Source of the DNA: Acidovorax sp. Root219
GTDB taxonomy: Bacteria; Pseudomonadota; Gammaproteobacteria; Burkholderiales; Burkholderiaceae_C
Direction of reading: 5' to 3'
Assembly: GCF_001428665.1 (NCBI RefSeq)
Contig: NZ_LMIJ01000003.1
Coordinates: forward strand, 1 to 64,000
DNA length: 64,000 nt
The first letter of the stretch is position 1. Each line of letters starts with the position of its first letter. This document shows, one piece after another, positions 26,196 to 34,576 of the stretch. The position numbers were made by a program, and so were the translations under genes. The notes beneath the pieces were generated by a model. The model ran no database searches. It was not told where the DNA came from and saw only the letters and a program-made list of their open reading frames with translations.

Positions 26196-27899
26196 ATGTT
26201 TTCAATCGGGCACGACACCGCGCAGATGTTCGCGGTGGGCTTTCCGCCGCTGCTGCACAGCCTGCTGTTCTGGATCTTCGCGTCGCTGGTGGTGCATGTG
26301 TGCCAGCGGCTCGTGGAGCACACGGCCTTTGCCATCGACCCGTCGAGCCGGCGCATCAGCGGATCGCAGGCCGCCCTGTGCATCGGCTGCGTGGTCTGGG
26401 CGCTGGACGTGGTGGGCATGCTCATGTATGCCGAGTTGGCTGGCCATACGCTGGGCCTGGTGCCGGCGCTCACGGGCCTGGTCATCATGGCACTGAGCGC
26501 GCGGCTGACCGTTCCCACACTGAGCACCAGCACCCGCAAGGCGCGCATCCTGCTGGCCGGGGCCGGGCTGTCGCTGGGCATGCTGGCCGCGCACTTCACC
26601 ATCTCCGAAGGCTATGTATCGAGCTACGCGCGGGTGAACGGTCTGGCCATCGTGCTGGCCCTGGCCACGGCCATAGGCATCACCGCGTACACCTCGATAC
26701 GCCACCGCGCGGCCAAGATGAAGGCCCTGACGCGCATCTACATTCCCCAGCAATGGCACGACAAGCTGCTGGCCGGCGCCGCCATCCTGGTGCTGCACTG
26801 GCTGCTGGTGAACACCTTTCCCCTGGAATGGCCCGACAGCGCCGCCCCCACAGACGGGGTGGCTCTGCTGGTGATCGTGCTGCTGTTCGGCATGGCCATC
26901 GCCACCGAGCAGTTGAGCAACATGCGCTTCGACCAGGCGCGCCAGCAGTTGCTGCGCCGCGGCCTGTCCTTGATGCGCACGTCGAGCTACGAAGTGCACC
27001 CACCCGAGGGAGACATTCAGCTGTCCCTGATCGCGGACCAGTTGCCGATGCTGCTGCAGCCCGATCAACTGGCCCTGCACTTCCAGCCCATTGTCGACCT
27101 GGACCGCGGCGAGGTGCAGTTCGAGGCGCTGCTACGTGTGCGAAGCGAGCTGCTCGGGACCATCCACCCCGAAGCCTTCCTGCTGGTCTGCGAACTGCAG
27201 GGCAAGACCCCCCTGGTAGACCGGCTGATCCTGGTCAACGCCATGGCCTCGGCCTGCCGTTGGCGTGGCGAAGGCATGGCAGGCGCGAAGTTCAGCGTGA
27301 ACGTGGCGCCGGCCACCCTGCTCGAAGAAGGCTTTGCGCCCTGGCTGCAGGCCGAGCTCTCGCGCCATGCCCTGCCCGGCAGTTGCCTCAAGCTGGAGCT
27401 GACCGAGCACGCGCTGATCGCCAGCGGCCCGCGCATGCTCGAATCCATCCGCCACCTGCAGGCCATCGGCGTGGGCGTGCTGATGGACGACTTCGGCGCG
27501 GGCTATTCCTCGCTGGGCATGCTGGCCGACCTGCCGATCGCCGGCATCAAGTGCGACCGCCTCTTCGTGCGCCAGCTGACCCAGGACCCGCGGCGCCAGT
27601 CGATGCTGCGGCATGTGGGGGCGCTGGCCAGCGAGTTCGGCCTGTCGGTGGTGGTGGAAGGGGTCGAAACCCCGGCCGAGCTGCAGACCCTGGCGGCCTG
27701 CGGGCTTGCCACCATCCAGGGCTATGTCTTTTGCAAGCCCATGCCGGCCGCCGACGTGCCCGGCTGGAACCAGACCCAATGGCCCCAGCGCCTGGCCGCA
27801 CTGCGGGCACAGCTGGGCACCACAGCCGGTGTGCCGGGCGCGGGCGGTGCCCCTGCAGCGCCCGCCCAGTGGATGCAGACGCAGGGGTCCGGCCGATGA
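26196..27899 (+). CDS. Membrane-anchored EAL-domain cyclic-di-GMP phosphodiesterase
   Basis: 567 residues. Residues 10-255 hold about seven hydrophobic helices, some with MHYT-like His/Met pairs at helix ends (GMLMYAELAGH, GMLAAHFTISEG). The EAL domain spans about 290-545 with all metal and catalytic residues: FEALLRV (308), Asn in SVNVAP, Glu in LELTEHAL (400), DDFGAGYSSLG (430), Lys in IKCDRLF, EGVET (487), QGYVF. No GGDEF domain. It should hydrolyse c-di-GMP to pGpG under control of a membrane signal. ATG 26196 follows GGAAGGGACAG; earlier ATGs at 26160/26163 are weaker. Its stop overlaps the next gene. Confidence 0.88.
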   Translation: MFSIGHDTAQMFAVGFPPLLHSLLFWIFASLVVHVCQRLVEHTAFAIDPSSRRISGSQAALCIGCVVWALDVVGMLMYAELAGHTLGLVPALTGLVIMALSARLTVPTLSTSTRKARILLAGAGLSLGMLAAHFTISEGYVSSYARVNGLAIVLALATAIGITAYTSIRHRAAKMKALTRIYIPQQWHDKLLAGAAILVLHWLLVNTFPLEWPDSAAPTDGVALLVIVLLFGMAIATEQLSNMRFDQARQQLLRRGLSLMRTSSYEVHPPEGDIQLSLIADQLPMLLQPDQLALHFQPIVDLDRGEVQFEALLRVRSELLGTIHPEAFLLVCELQGKTPLVDRLILVNAMASACRWRGEGMAGAKFSVNVAPATLLEEGFAPWLQAELSRHALPGSCLKLELTEHALIASGPRMLESIRHLQAIGVGVLMDDFGAGYSSLGMLADLPIAGIKCDRLFVRQLTQDPRRQSMLRHVGALASEFGLSVVVEGVETPAELQTLAACGLATIQGYVFCKPMPAADVPGWNQTQWPQRLAALRAQLGTTAGVPGAGGAPAAPAQWMQTQGSGR

Positions 27900-29038
27900 G
27901 CGCAACACCGTTGACCGTGCTGGTCCTGGGGGGCTACGGCAACTTCGGCGCACGCATCTGCCGGGCACTGGCAGGCGACAGCAGCATCCACCTGCTGGTG
28001 GCCGGCCGCAGCGCCGCCCGTGCCCAGGCCCTGGCCGCCACGCTGGGCCCGAGTGCCCGGGGCGTCGCGCTGGACCACACCGCACCCGGCCTGGTTGAGG
28101 CATTGCGCGCGCACGGCGTGGGCCTGGTGGTCCACACGGCAGGGCCGTTCCAGGCGCAGGGCTATTCGGTGGCCGAGGCGGCCGCCGAAGCGGGCGCCCA
28201 CTACATCGACCTGGCCGACGGACGCCGCTTCGTCTGCGACTTCCCTGCGGCGCTGCATGCCCGGTTCACGGCGGCGGGGCGCACGGCGGTCTGCGGGGCC
28301 AGCACGGTGCCGGCGCTGTCGTCGGCCGTGGTGGACCACCTGTGCGCCGGCTGGCAGCGCATCGACAGCATCGACACCTGCATCGCCCCGGCCCAGCGCG
28401 CACCGCGCGGCCAGGCCACGCTGGCGGCCGTCCTCAGCTACTGCGGCGAAGCCATTGCCGTGTGGGAGCAAGGCCGCTGGCAGAACCGGCTCGGCTGGGC
28501 GGCGCCCACCCCGGTGCAGTTCCAGCGCCTGCGCCCCCGCCTGGCGGCGATGTGCGACATCCCCGACCTGGAGCTGCTGCCCGCCCACTACCGGGTCACG
28601 CAGCGCGTGAGCTTTCGCGCCGCGCTCGAAGTGGGCCTGGCCCAGCGCGCCTTTGCCGCCATCGCCGCACTGCGCGCCTGGGGCGTGCTGCGCCGCCCCG
28701 AGCGCCTGGCCGGACTCATGCACCACACCGGCGGGGTGTTCGACTTTTTGGGAACGCCGCTGGGCGGCATGGTGGTGCGCGTGGCCGGCGCCGATGCAGA
28801 GGGCGCGCTGCGGCACCGTGCCTGGCACATTGCCGCCGACAACGACCATGGCCCCGAGATCCCGTGCATGGCCGCCATCCTGCTGGCGCGCCAGCTCGCG
28901 CGCGGCGAGGCCGTTCCACCCATCCTGCCCATTGGTGCGCACACCAGCACCAGCCTGCTGCCCCTGGATGCCTTCGCCCCCGAGTTCGCGAAGTGGGGCA
29001 TGCTGACGGATGTGGTGGAAGAGGCCACCACCCCGTGA
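27896..29038 (+). CDS. Saccharopine dehydrogenase-like NAD(P)-binding protein
   Basis: 380 residues. The N-terminal Rossmann fold has VLVLGGYGNFGARICRALAG (about 8-27) and VVHTAGPFQAQGYSVAEAA, both typical of the saccharopine dehydrogenase superfamily; the C-terminal half is the less conserved membrane-associating domain. The substrate is unknown and lysine breakdown is not implied. Start overlaps the EAL stop (ATGA) and its end overlaps the DoxX-like gene, so EAL, this gene and two small membrane genes form one coupled run. Confidence 0.82.
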   Translation: MSATPLTVLVLGGYGNFGARICRALAGDSSIHLLVAGRSAARAQALAATLGPSARGVALDHTAPGLVEALRAHGVGLVVHTAGPFQAQGYSVAEAAAEAGAHYIDLADGRRFVCDFPAALHARFTAAGRTAVCGASTVPALSSAVVDHLCAGWQRIDSIDTCIAPAQRAPRGQATLAAVLSYCGEAIAVWEQGRWQNRLGWAAPTPVQFQRLRPRLAAMCDIPDLELLPAHYRVTQRVSFRAALEVGLAQRAFAAIAALRAWGVLRRPERLAGLMHHTGGVFDFLGTPLGGMVVRVAGADAEGALRHRAWHIAADNDHGPEIPCMAAILLARQLARGEAVPPILPIGAHTSTSLLPLDAFAPEFAKWGMLTDVVEEATTP

Positions 29039-29403
29039 GCGACGCACAACGCCGCCTGCTGCGCTACAGCCTGGTCTTCGTCTGGCTTGCCACCGCAGTC
29101 GTCAGCGTCTGGGAGCTCGACGGCCAGAGCCGGCAATTGCTGGCCACCCTGCCCTTCAGCAGCCCCGAACTCATCACCGCCCTGGTGCTGGCCGGCGCCG
29201 CCGCCGATGCCGTGGTGGGCCTGTGGATCGCCTTGTGGCCCGGCCGCGCCGCGTATGCCGTGGCGCTGCTGCTGATGGTGGCGATGACGCTGCTGGCCAC
29301 CGCCATCGAGCCGGCCTGGTGGCTGCACCCCTTCGGCCCGCTGACCAAGAACCTGCCGATCGCGGCCATCCTGATCGTGCTGCTGCGCGACGCCAAGCCA
29401 TGA
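29035..29403 (+). CDS. DoxX-like small membrane protein
   Basis: 122 residues, four hydrophobic helices (about 12-30, 43-65, 70-90, 100-118). GTG at 29035 overlaps the preceding stop (GTGA). The fold and size fit the DoxX-like family, which often accompanies saccharopine-dehydrogenase-like genes. No catalytic residues can be named, and function is unknown. Confidence 0.72.
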   Translation: MSDAQRRLLRYSLVFVWLATAVVSVWELDGQSRQLLATLPFSSPELITALVLAGAAADAVVGLWIALWPGRAAYAVALLLMVAMTLLATAIEPAWWLHPFGPLTKNLPIAAILIVLLRDAKP

Positions 29404-29879
29404 GCCTGTACCTCACCCTGAAATGGATCCACATCTTCTCCAGCGTGCTGCTGGTGGGCACGGGCCTGGGTTCGGCCTACTACATGTTCTTTGCCAACCG
29501 CAGCGGCAACCTGCAGGCCCAGGCCGTGGTGGCGCGGCTGGTGGTGCGGGCGGACTGGTGGTTCACCACGCCCACGGTGTTCATTCAGCCTGCCACGGGG
29601 CTGGCCATGGCGCACCTGGCAGGGCTGCCGCTGTCCACGCCCTGGCTCGCCGTGTCGCTGGCGCTCTTCGCCCTGGCAGGCCTGTGCTGGCTGCCCGTGG
29701 TGTGGCTGCAGTTGCGCATGCGCGCCCTGGCCCAGCAGGCGCTTGACGCCGGCAGCGACGCCCTTCCCGCCACCTACTGGCGCTATGCGCGCTGGTGGGA
29801 GGCGCTGGGCTACCCGGCCTTCGTGGCCATGGCCGTGGTGTTCTACCTCATGGTGGCCAAGCCTTCCTTGGATTTTTGA
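29400..29879 (+). CDS. DUF2269 family membrane protein
   Basis: 159 residues, four membrane helices. The start LYLTLKWIHIFSSVLLVGTG, then YYMFFANRS and RADWWFTTPTVFIQPATGL, is characteristic of DUF2269; conserved His and Trp near helix ends are compatible with haem or quinone contact but this is not established. ATG overlaps the DoxX-like stop. Last gene of the rightward run; it converges on the ModA-like lipoprotein gene with 7 bp between. Confidence 0.82.
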   Translation: MSLYLTLKWIHIFSSVLLVGTGLGSAYYMFFANRSGNLQAQAVVARLVVRADWWFTTPTVFIQPATGLAMAHLAGLPLSTPWLAVSLALFALAGLCWLPVVWLQLRMRALAQQALDAGSDALPATYWRYARWWEALGYPAFVAMAVVFYLMVAKPSLDF

Positions 29880-29886
29880 GCACCCT

Positions 29887-30687
29887 TCAGGGCGCTGCAA
29901 AGCCCATTCGCCTGAACACCGCCTGGGCCGGTTCCGAGCGCAGGGTCTGCACGAATGCATGGGCGGCGGGCGGTGCGTCCGCACGCACCGACACGCCGTA
30001 GGCCGCGCCCACCTGCAGTTCGGGAGGCACCTGCACCACCTGCAGGCGCGGCAGTTCGCGCTGGCTGGCAATGGCGTTGGTGCAGTAGGTCAGAAAGACA
30101 TCGGCCTGCCCCTGGTCCATGATCCAGGCATAGGTGCCGCGCCCGGCGGGGGGCTTGGGCGAGTGGGCACCGCCCGTGAGCTGCAATGCCTTGGCGTCCA
30201 GCACCGCGAAGGCCCCCGGCTGCACCGCCTCGGCACGCCGGAACAGCTCCCAGGCATAGTCGCCCGACGGGTCCGCGAGCGGCGTGGAGGTGCCCACGCG
30301 GATGTCGGGCCGCAGCAGGGTCGCCAGCAGCGTGGTGGAAGCCACCTGCACCTGCTCGCCGGCCAACGCGCACAGGCCGTTGCGCACAAACACCACCGGC
30401 GCCTGCCAGCCGCCCCGGGCCGCCAGGCGCGCCGGGTGCTGCGTATCGGCCGAAGCGAACACCTGGGCCGGCGCGCCGTGCTCGATGCGCTCGCGCAGCA
30501 GGCCCGAGGCGCCGAAGCTCAGTTCCACCGGCTGGCCGGTGCGCGCCTGGTGCGCGGCGCCCACCTCGGTGAACACCTCGCGCAGGCTGCCCGCGGCATA
30601 GACCTGCAGCGCCACGGGCGGGCTAGCGCAGCCCGCCATGGCCAGCATGGCCCCTGCCACCAGGGCCGTGGGCATCCACCGGTGCAT
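29887..30687 (-). CDS. ModA-like oxyanion-binding lipoprotein (orphan)
   Basis: 266 residues. A lipobox LAMAGC at about 15-20 marks a lipoprotein; the mature part has ModA-like VYAAGSLREVFTEVGAAHQA, LSFGASGLLRERIEHGAPAQ and VFASADTQHPARL. It is clearly different from modA at 23.5 kb. It lies 15 bp after tupA on the same strand, so it is probably co-transcribed with the tungstate transporter. It could give that transporter a second ligand (molybdate or another oxyanion) or act as a scavenging receptor. Confidence 0.85.
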   Translation of the reverse strand: MHRWMPTALVAGAMLAMAGCASPPVALQVYAAGSLREVFTEVGAAHQARTGQPVELSFGASGLLRERIEHGAPAQVFASADTQHPARLAARGGWQAPVVFVRNGLCALAGEQVQVASTTLLATLLRPDIRVGTSTPLADPSGDYAWELFRRAEAVQPGAFAVLDAKALQLTGGAHSPKPPAGRGTYAWIMDQGQADVFLTYCTNAIASQRELPRLQVVQVPPELQVGAAYGVSVRADAPPAAHAFVQTLRSEPAQAVFRRMGFAAP

Positions 30688-30702
30688 GGCGCGGGCCCAC
30701 CC

Positions 30703-31539
30703 CTACTTGCCGGCGTTCGGGAAGAACAGCTGTTCGCCGCCGATCTTGTAGCCGGCGATGCTGGCCTGCCCGCCGGGCGAGACCACCCAGTCCACGAACT
30801 TCTGTGCGTCCTGCACCTTGACCTGCGGGTGCTTGGCCGGGTTGACCACCATCACGCCGTACTGGTTGAACAGGCGGGTGTCGCCCTCCACCAGCACCAC
30901 CATGTCGGCGCGGTTCTTGAAGTTGAGCCAGGTGCCCCGGTCGGCCAGCACGTAGGCGCCGCTGGAGGCGGCGATGTTCAGCGCCGGGCCCATGCCACAG
31001 CCGCATTCCTTGTAGCCGCTGCCCTTGGCGGCGTCGGCGCCCGCGAGCTTCCAGTAGCGCAGCTCGGCGGCGTGCGTGCCGCTCTTGTCGCCGCGCGAGA
31101 TGAAGGCGACGTTTCCGGTGGCCAGCTTCTTCAGGGCCTCGACGATGTCCTTGCCCTGCGTGCCGGCCGGGTCGGCCTTGGGGCCCACGAGGACAAAGTC
31201 GTTGTACATCACCGGGTAGCGCTTGACGCCCCAGCCATCGGCCACGAACTTCTCCTCGGCCACCTGGTCGTGCACGAAGAGCACGTCGGCGTCGCCGCGG
31301 CGCGCCATGTCCAGCGCCTGGCCGGTGCCCAGGGCCACCACCTTGATGTCGATGCCGCTGGCCTTCTTGAACTCGGGCAGCAGGTAGCCGAACAGGCCCG
31401 ACTGCTCGGTGGAGGTGGTGGACGCCATGGTGATGGTGGCCTGCGCCAACGCCGCGCCGTGCGCGAAGACGATGGCCAGTGCGACCACATGGGGCGCGAA
31501 CGACAGGCGGCTGCGTGGGGTCTTGTAGTGGTGTCTCAT
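30703..31539 (-). CDS. tupA: Tungstate ABC transporter, periplasmic binding protein
   Basis: 278 residues. Signal peptide 1-32 (VVALAIVFAHGAALAQA), then the TupA hallmark TMASTTSTEQSGLFGYLLP with the TTTS-like oxyanion loop, VVALGTGQALDMARRGDADV, and FISRGDKSGTHAAEL. TupA proteins bind tungstate much more tightly than molybdate. GGAGAAATCGG precedes the ATG, which overlaps the tupC stop. Order on this strand is tupB-tupC-tupA-orphan receptor, unlike the common A-B-C order. Confidence 0.92.
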   Translation of the reverse strand: MRHHYKTPRSRLSFAPHVVALAIVFAHGAALAQATITMASTTSTEQSGLFGYLLPEFKKASGIDIKVVALGTGQALDMARRGDADVLFVHDQVAEEKFVADGWGVKRYPVMYNDFVLVGPKADPAGTQGKDIVEALKKLATGNVAFISRGDKSGTHAAELRYWKLAGADAAKGSGYKECGCGMGPALNIAASSGAYVLADRGTWLNFKNRADMVVLVEGDTRLFNQYGVMVVNPAKHPQVKVQDAQKFVDWVVSPGGQASIAGYKIGGEQLFFPNAGK

Positions 31540-32297
31540 CCGATTTCTCCTTTGACGAACAAACGCGCGGCCTCCGGCAGGGGGCCGTTGAAAAACTCGT
31601 GCACCGGCAGGTCGGCCACGATGCGGCCCTGCTCCAGGTAGACCACGCGGCTGGCCAGCCGCTTGACCTGGCCCAGGTTGTGGCTGCTGAAGACCATGGT
31701 CACGGCCTGCGCGCTGCCATCTGCAGGGCTGGCTGCGAGGTCGGCCATCAGGCCCTCGACCTCGCGCTTGGCATGCGGGTCCAGGCTGGCGGTGGGCTCG
31801 TCGAGCAGCAGCACGCCGGGCTGCAGGGCCCAGGCCCGCGCCAGCGCCACCCGCTGCTGCTGCCCGCCCGAGAGGGTGCGCGCGTTCTGCTGTGCTATGG
31901 ATTCGAGCCCCACGCGCCGCAGTGCCGCCAGCGCCTGGGCCCGCGCATCGCGCCAGCGCGTGCCGCGCAGCCACAGGGCCAGCGCCACGTTGTTCCGGGC
32001 GCTGGTGCGCAGCATGTGCGGGCGCTGGAACAGCATGGCCTGGCGCTGCCTGGCACCACGCTGTACCTGGCCGGCACTGGGTGCCACCAGGCCGTGCAGC
32101 ACGCGCAGCAGGGTGCTCTTGCCGCTGCCGTTGGCACCCACCAGGGCCACGCGCTCACCGGGGGCAATGCGCAGGTCGATGTCGGCCAGCGCCTGCACGC
32201 GCCCATAGCGCACGGCCACGCCGTGCAGGTCGATCACCGGGGAGGCTACCGGCACAGTCACAGGCACGGCCATGGGAAGGGGCGCCGGATGCCTCAT
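31536..32297 (-). CDS. tupC: Tungstate ABC transporter, ATPase
   Basis: 253 residues. Walker A GANGSGKSTLLRVLHGL (about 53-69), ABC signature LSGGQQQRVALARAWALQ (about 143), Walker B VLLLDEPTASLDP, switch His VFSSHNLGQVKRLA. The first 20 residues are extra and Pro/Val rich; a later start near residue 20 is possible. Coupled at both ends by 4-bp overlaps with tupB and tupA. Confidence 0.9.
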   Translation of the reverse strand: MRHPAPLPMAVPVTVPVASPVIDLHGVAVRYGRVQALADIDLRIAPGERVALVGANGSGKSTLLRVLHGLVAPSAGQVQRGARQRQAMLFQRPHMLRTSARNNVALALWLRGTRWRDARAQALAALRRVGLESIAQQNARTLSGGQQQRVALARAWALQPGVLLLDEPTASLDPHAKREVEGLMADLAASPADGSAQAVTMVFSSHNLGQVKRLASRVVYLEQGRIVADLPVHEFFNGPLPEAARLFVKGEIG

Positions 32298-33031
32298 GCC
32301 GCCACCCCCACCAGGGCGTCGGACGTGCCGCCGTCCACGCGTTCGCGCCAGCGGCGCAGCAGTGCGATCAGCACGTTGAGCGCCAGCACCACGCCCAGCA
32401 GCACCAGGCCCAGCGCCAGCGCCAGGGGCAGGTCGCCCTTGCTGGTCTCCAGCGCGATGGCCGTGGTCATGACCCGGGTGAAGCCATCGATGTTGCCGCC
32501 CACGATCATCACTGCGCCGACCTCGGAGATGGCACGGCCGAACGAGGCGATGAGCACGGTGAGCAGCGCATAGCGCTCGTCCCAGGCCAGCAGCAGGCTG
32601 CGCAGCAACGTGCCGGCGCCCAGCGAGCGCAGCTGCTCGCCATGGGCCCGTTCGGCGTCTTCCACCACCTGGCGCGTGAGCGCGGTGACCACCGGCAACA
32701 CCAGGATGGCCTGGGCCAGCACCATGGCCTTGAAGCTGAACAGCCAACCCAGGGCACCGAGCGGGCCGCTGCGCGACAGCAGCAGGTACACCACCAGCCC
32801 CACCACCACCGAGGGCACGGCCAGCAGGGTGTTGAGCACCGCCAGCACCGCGCCCCGGCCCGCGAAACGGGCCACGCCCAGCCAGGCCCCGAGCACCAGG
32901 CCCGCGGCGCACGCCAGCGCACAGGCCGTGGCGCTGACCGACAGGGAACGCCCGACGATGGTCCACAGCGCCGGGTCGGCCGACAGGGTGAGTTCGAGGG
33001 CGGTGGCGGCGCTTTGCGTCAGGGTGGACAT
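32294..33031 (-). CDS. tupB: Tungstate ABC transporter, permease
   Basis: 245 residues with five to six membrane helices. The EAA-like loop is GEQLRSLGAGTLLRSLLLAW (about 131-150), followed by SFGRAISEVGAVMIVGGNIDG, conserved in TupB/phosphate-type permeases. It conducts tungstate across the inner membrane. First gene of the tup operon, divergent from the one-component regulator across 49 bp. Confidence 0.9.
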   Translation of the reverse strand: MSTLTQSAATALELTLSADPALWTIVGRSLSVSATACALACAAGLVLGAWLGVARFAGRGAVLAVLNTLLAVPSVVVGLVVYLLLSRSGPLGALGWLFSFKAMVLAQAILVLPVVTALTRQVVEDAERAHGEQLRSLGAGTLLRSLLLAWDERYALLTVLIASFGRAISEVGAVMIVGGNIDGFTRVMTTAIALETSKGDLPLALALGLVLLGVVLALNVLIALLRRWRERVDGGTSDALVGVAA

Positions 33032-33039
33032 GCTTGGGC

Positions 33040-33071
33040 TATCGTAGAGACCTCCTCCATCTCCAGCGATA
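33040..33071. promoter_or_regulatory. Possible operator between tupB and its regulator
   Basis: TATCGTAGAGA (33040-33050) and TCTCCAGCGATA (33060-33071) form an imperfect inverted repeat (TATCG..GAGA arms) filling the 49-bp divergent gap. It is placed to control both genes. Confidence 0.4.
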
Positions 33072-33080
33072 TGAACGTCC

Positions 33081-34205
33081 GTGCATAGGGTCCAACTTCA
33101 CTACACGCTCAGCCGCAACGCGGGCGACGCCCAGATCCGCAACCCCCTGCCCGAACTGCTGCAGGCAGTGGCCGAGGAAGGCTCCATCTCAGGCGCGGCG
33201 CGCGCGCTGCAGCTGTCGTACCGCCATGTCTGGGGCGCCCTCAAGCGCTGGGAGGAACAGTTGGGGGGCGAACTCATCATCTGGGGCAAGGGCCAATCCG
33301 CCCAGCTCAGCGAGTTCGGCGCCAAGTTGCTGTGGGCCGAGCGCCAGGCCCAGGCCCGGCTGACGCCGCAGATCGCCGCCCTGCACGCCGACCTGGAGCG
33401 CGCCTTCGCCGTGGCCTTCGACGACCAGGCGCATGTGCTCACCATGTACGCCAGCCATGACGATGCCCTCGCTGCGCTGCGCGCCTACGCCGCCACGCCG
33501 GGCGAGACCGGTGCGCTGCACCTGGACATCCGCTTCACCGGCAGCGTGGACGCGATCCGGGCGCTCAACGAAGGCCGCTGTACGATGGCCGGCTTCCACA
33601 CCCGGGAGGCCCCCGCCGCCGATTCGCTGGCCGCGCGCACCTACAAGCCCCTGCTGCGGCCGGGGCGCCACAAGATCATCGGCTTTGCGCAGCGCACCCA
33701 GGGGCTGATCGTCGCGCGGGGCAACCCGCTGGGCCTGCAGACATTGGCCGACGTGGCCCGCCAGGGCGTGCGCTTCGTGAACCGGCCCCTGGGCACCGGC
33801 ACCCGGGTGCTGCTGGACGACCTGCTGGCGCAATCGGATCTGGGCCCTGGCGACCTGCAAGGCTATGAGCGCCACGAGCCTTCGCACACGGCCGTGGCCC
33901 AGGCGGTGGCGGCGGGCGCCGCCGACGTGGGCATGGGCATCGAACTGGCGGCCCATGCCCGGGGGCTGGGCTTCGTGCCCCTGGTGCAGGAGCGCTACCA
34001 CCTGGCCTGCCTGAAGTCGACACTGGAGCAGCCGGCCACCCAGGCGCTGCGCGACCTGCTGCAGACCCCTGCCTGGCAGGCGCAGATGGCGGCGCTGCCA
34101 GGCTACGCACCCATGCACTGCGGCGAGGTGCTGTCCATGAGCGCCGTGCTGCCCTGGTGGCAGTTTGCCCAGCCCAAGCGCAGCCAGAGGCCGCCGGCAT
34201 TCTGA
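33081..34205 (+). CDS. ModE-HTH / periplasmic-binding-domain one-component regulator (TunR-like)
   Basis: 374 residues. The N-terminal ModE-type winged helix reads NPLPELLQAVAEEGSISGAA, RALQLSYRHVWGALKRWEEQ; the C-terminal 250 residues form a ModA/PBP-like effector domain (TGTRVLLDDLLAQSDLGPGD, GAADVGMGIELAAHARGLGF). This is the architecture of tungstate-responsive regulators such as TunR. GTG 33081 is the start. Divergent from tupB with a dyad in the gap, so regulation of tup by tungstate or molybdate is likely. Confidence 0.87.
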   Translation: MHRVQLHYTLSRNAGDAQIRNPLPELLQAVAEEGSISGAARALQLSYRHVWGALKRWEEQLGGELIIWGKGQSAQLSEFGAKLLWAERQAQARLTPQIAALHADLERAFAVAFDDQAHVLTMYASHDDALAALRAYAATPGETGALHLDIRFTGSVDAIRALNEGRCTMAGFHTREAPAADSLAARTYKPLLRPGRHKIIGFAQRTQGLIVARGNPLGLQTLADVARQGVRFVNRPLGTGTRVLLDDLLAQSDLGPGDLQGYERHEPSHTAVAQAVAAGAADVGMGIELAAHARGLGFVPLVQERYHLACLKSTLEQPATQALRDLLQTPAWQAQMAALPGYAPMHCGEVLSMSAVLPWWQFAQPKRSQRPPAF

Positions 34206-34576
34206 ATGCGCAATGCCCTGGACTGGCCCCGTCACACAAACCAGCAGTGCCTCGCGGTACAACTGCGCCGCAACGCCCGCTGGCAGACGATGCTGGATGC
34301 GGCGGTCTTGTTAAGCCTTCGCACTCCGTACCACTGCACCTTGGCGCCTTTTGTCGGTGTCTGGCGCCTTTTGGAGCCTAGGAAGAAACCCTAATTGCTA
34401 CTTTTATAATAGCAAACAATTGAGTCTACACCAAGGGATAACACCGTCACACTGCCGTCAGGCTCCCATTAAAGTGCTCCGTAGAATCGCGCCGTTGTCA
34501 CAGTTTGTACGATGCATGCACCTATCCGTGGATGCGTCGTGCATGTCCTACGCACAGCCTTTTTATTGGAGACACC
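34206..34576. other. Upstream region of the TRAP transporter genes
   Basis: 371 bp, noticeably AT-richer around 34380-34450, no credible gene. Contents: a 12-bp direct repeat (separate entry); the inverted repeat TTGCTA/TAGCAA around TATAAT (34405-34410), a good -10 hexamer without a clear -35; and CATGCAC (34515-34521) / GTGCATG (34539-34545), a dyad 32-62 bp before dctQ. Confidence 0.55.
34342..34373. repeat. Two 12-bp direct repeats 20 bp apart
   Basis: TGGCGCCTTTTG occurs exactly at 34342-34353 and 34362-34373, each holding the palindrome GGCGCC. The 20-bp period puts both on one helix face. It lies between the tup regulator and dctQ. Confidence 0.6.
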
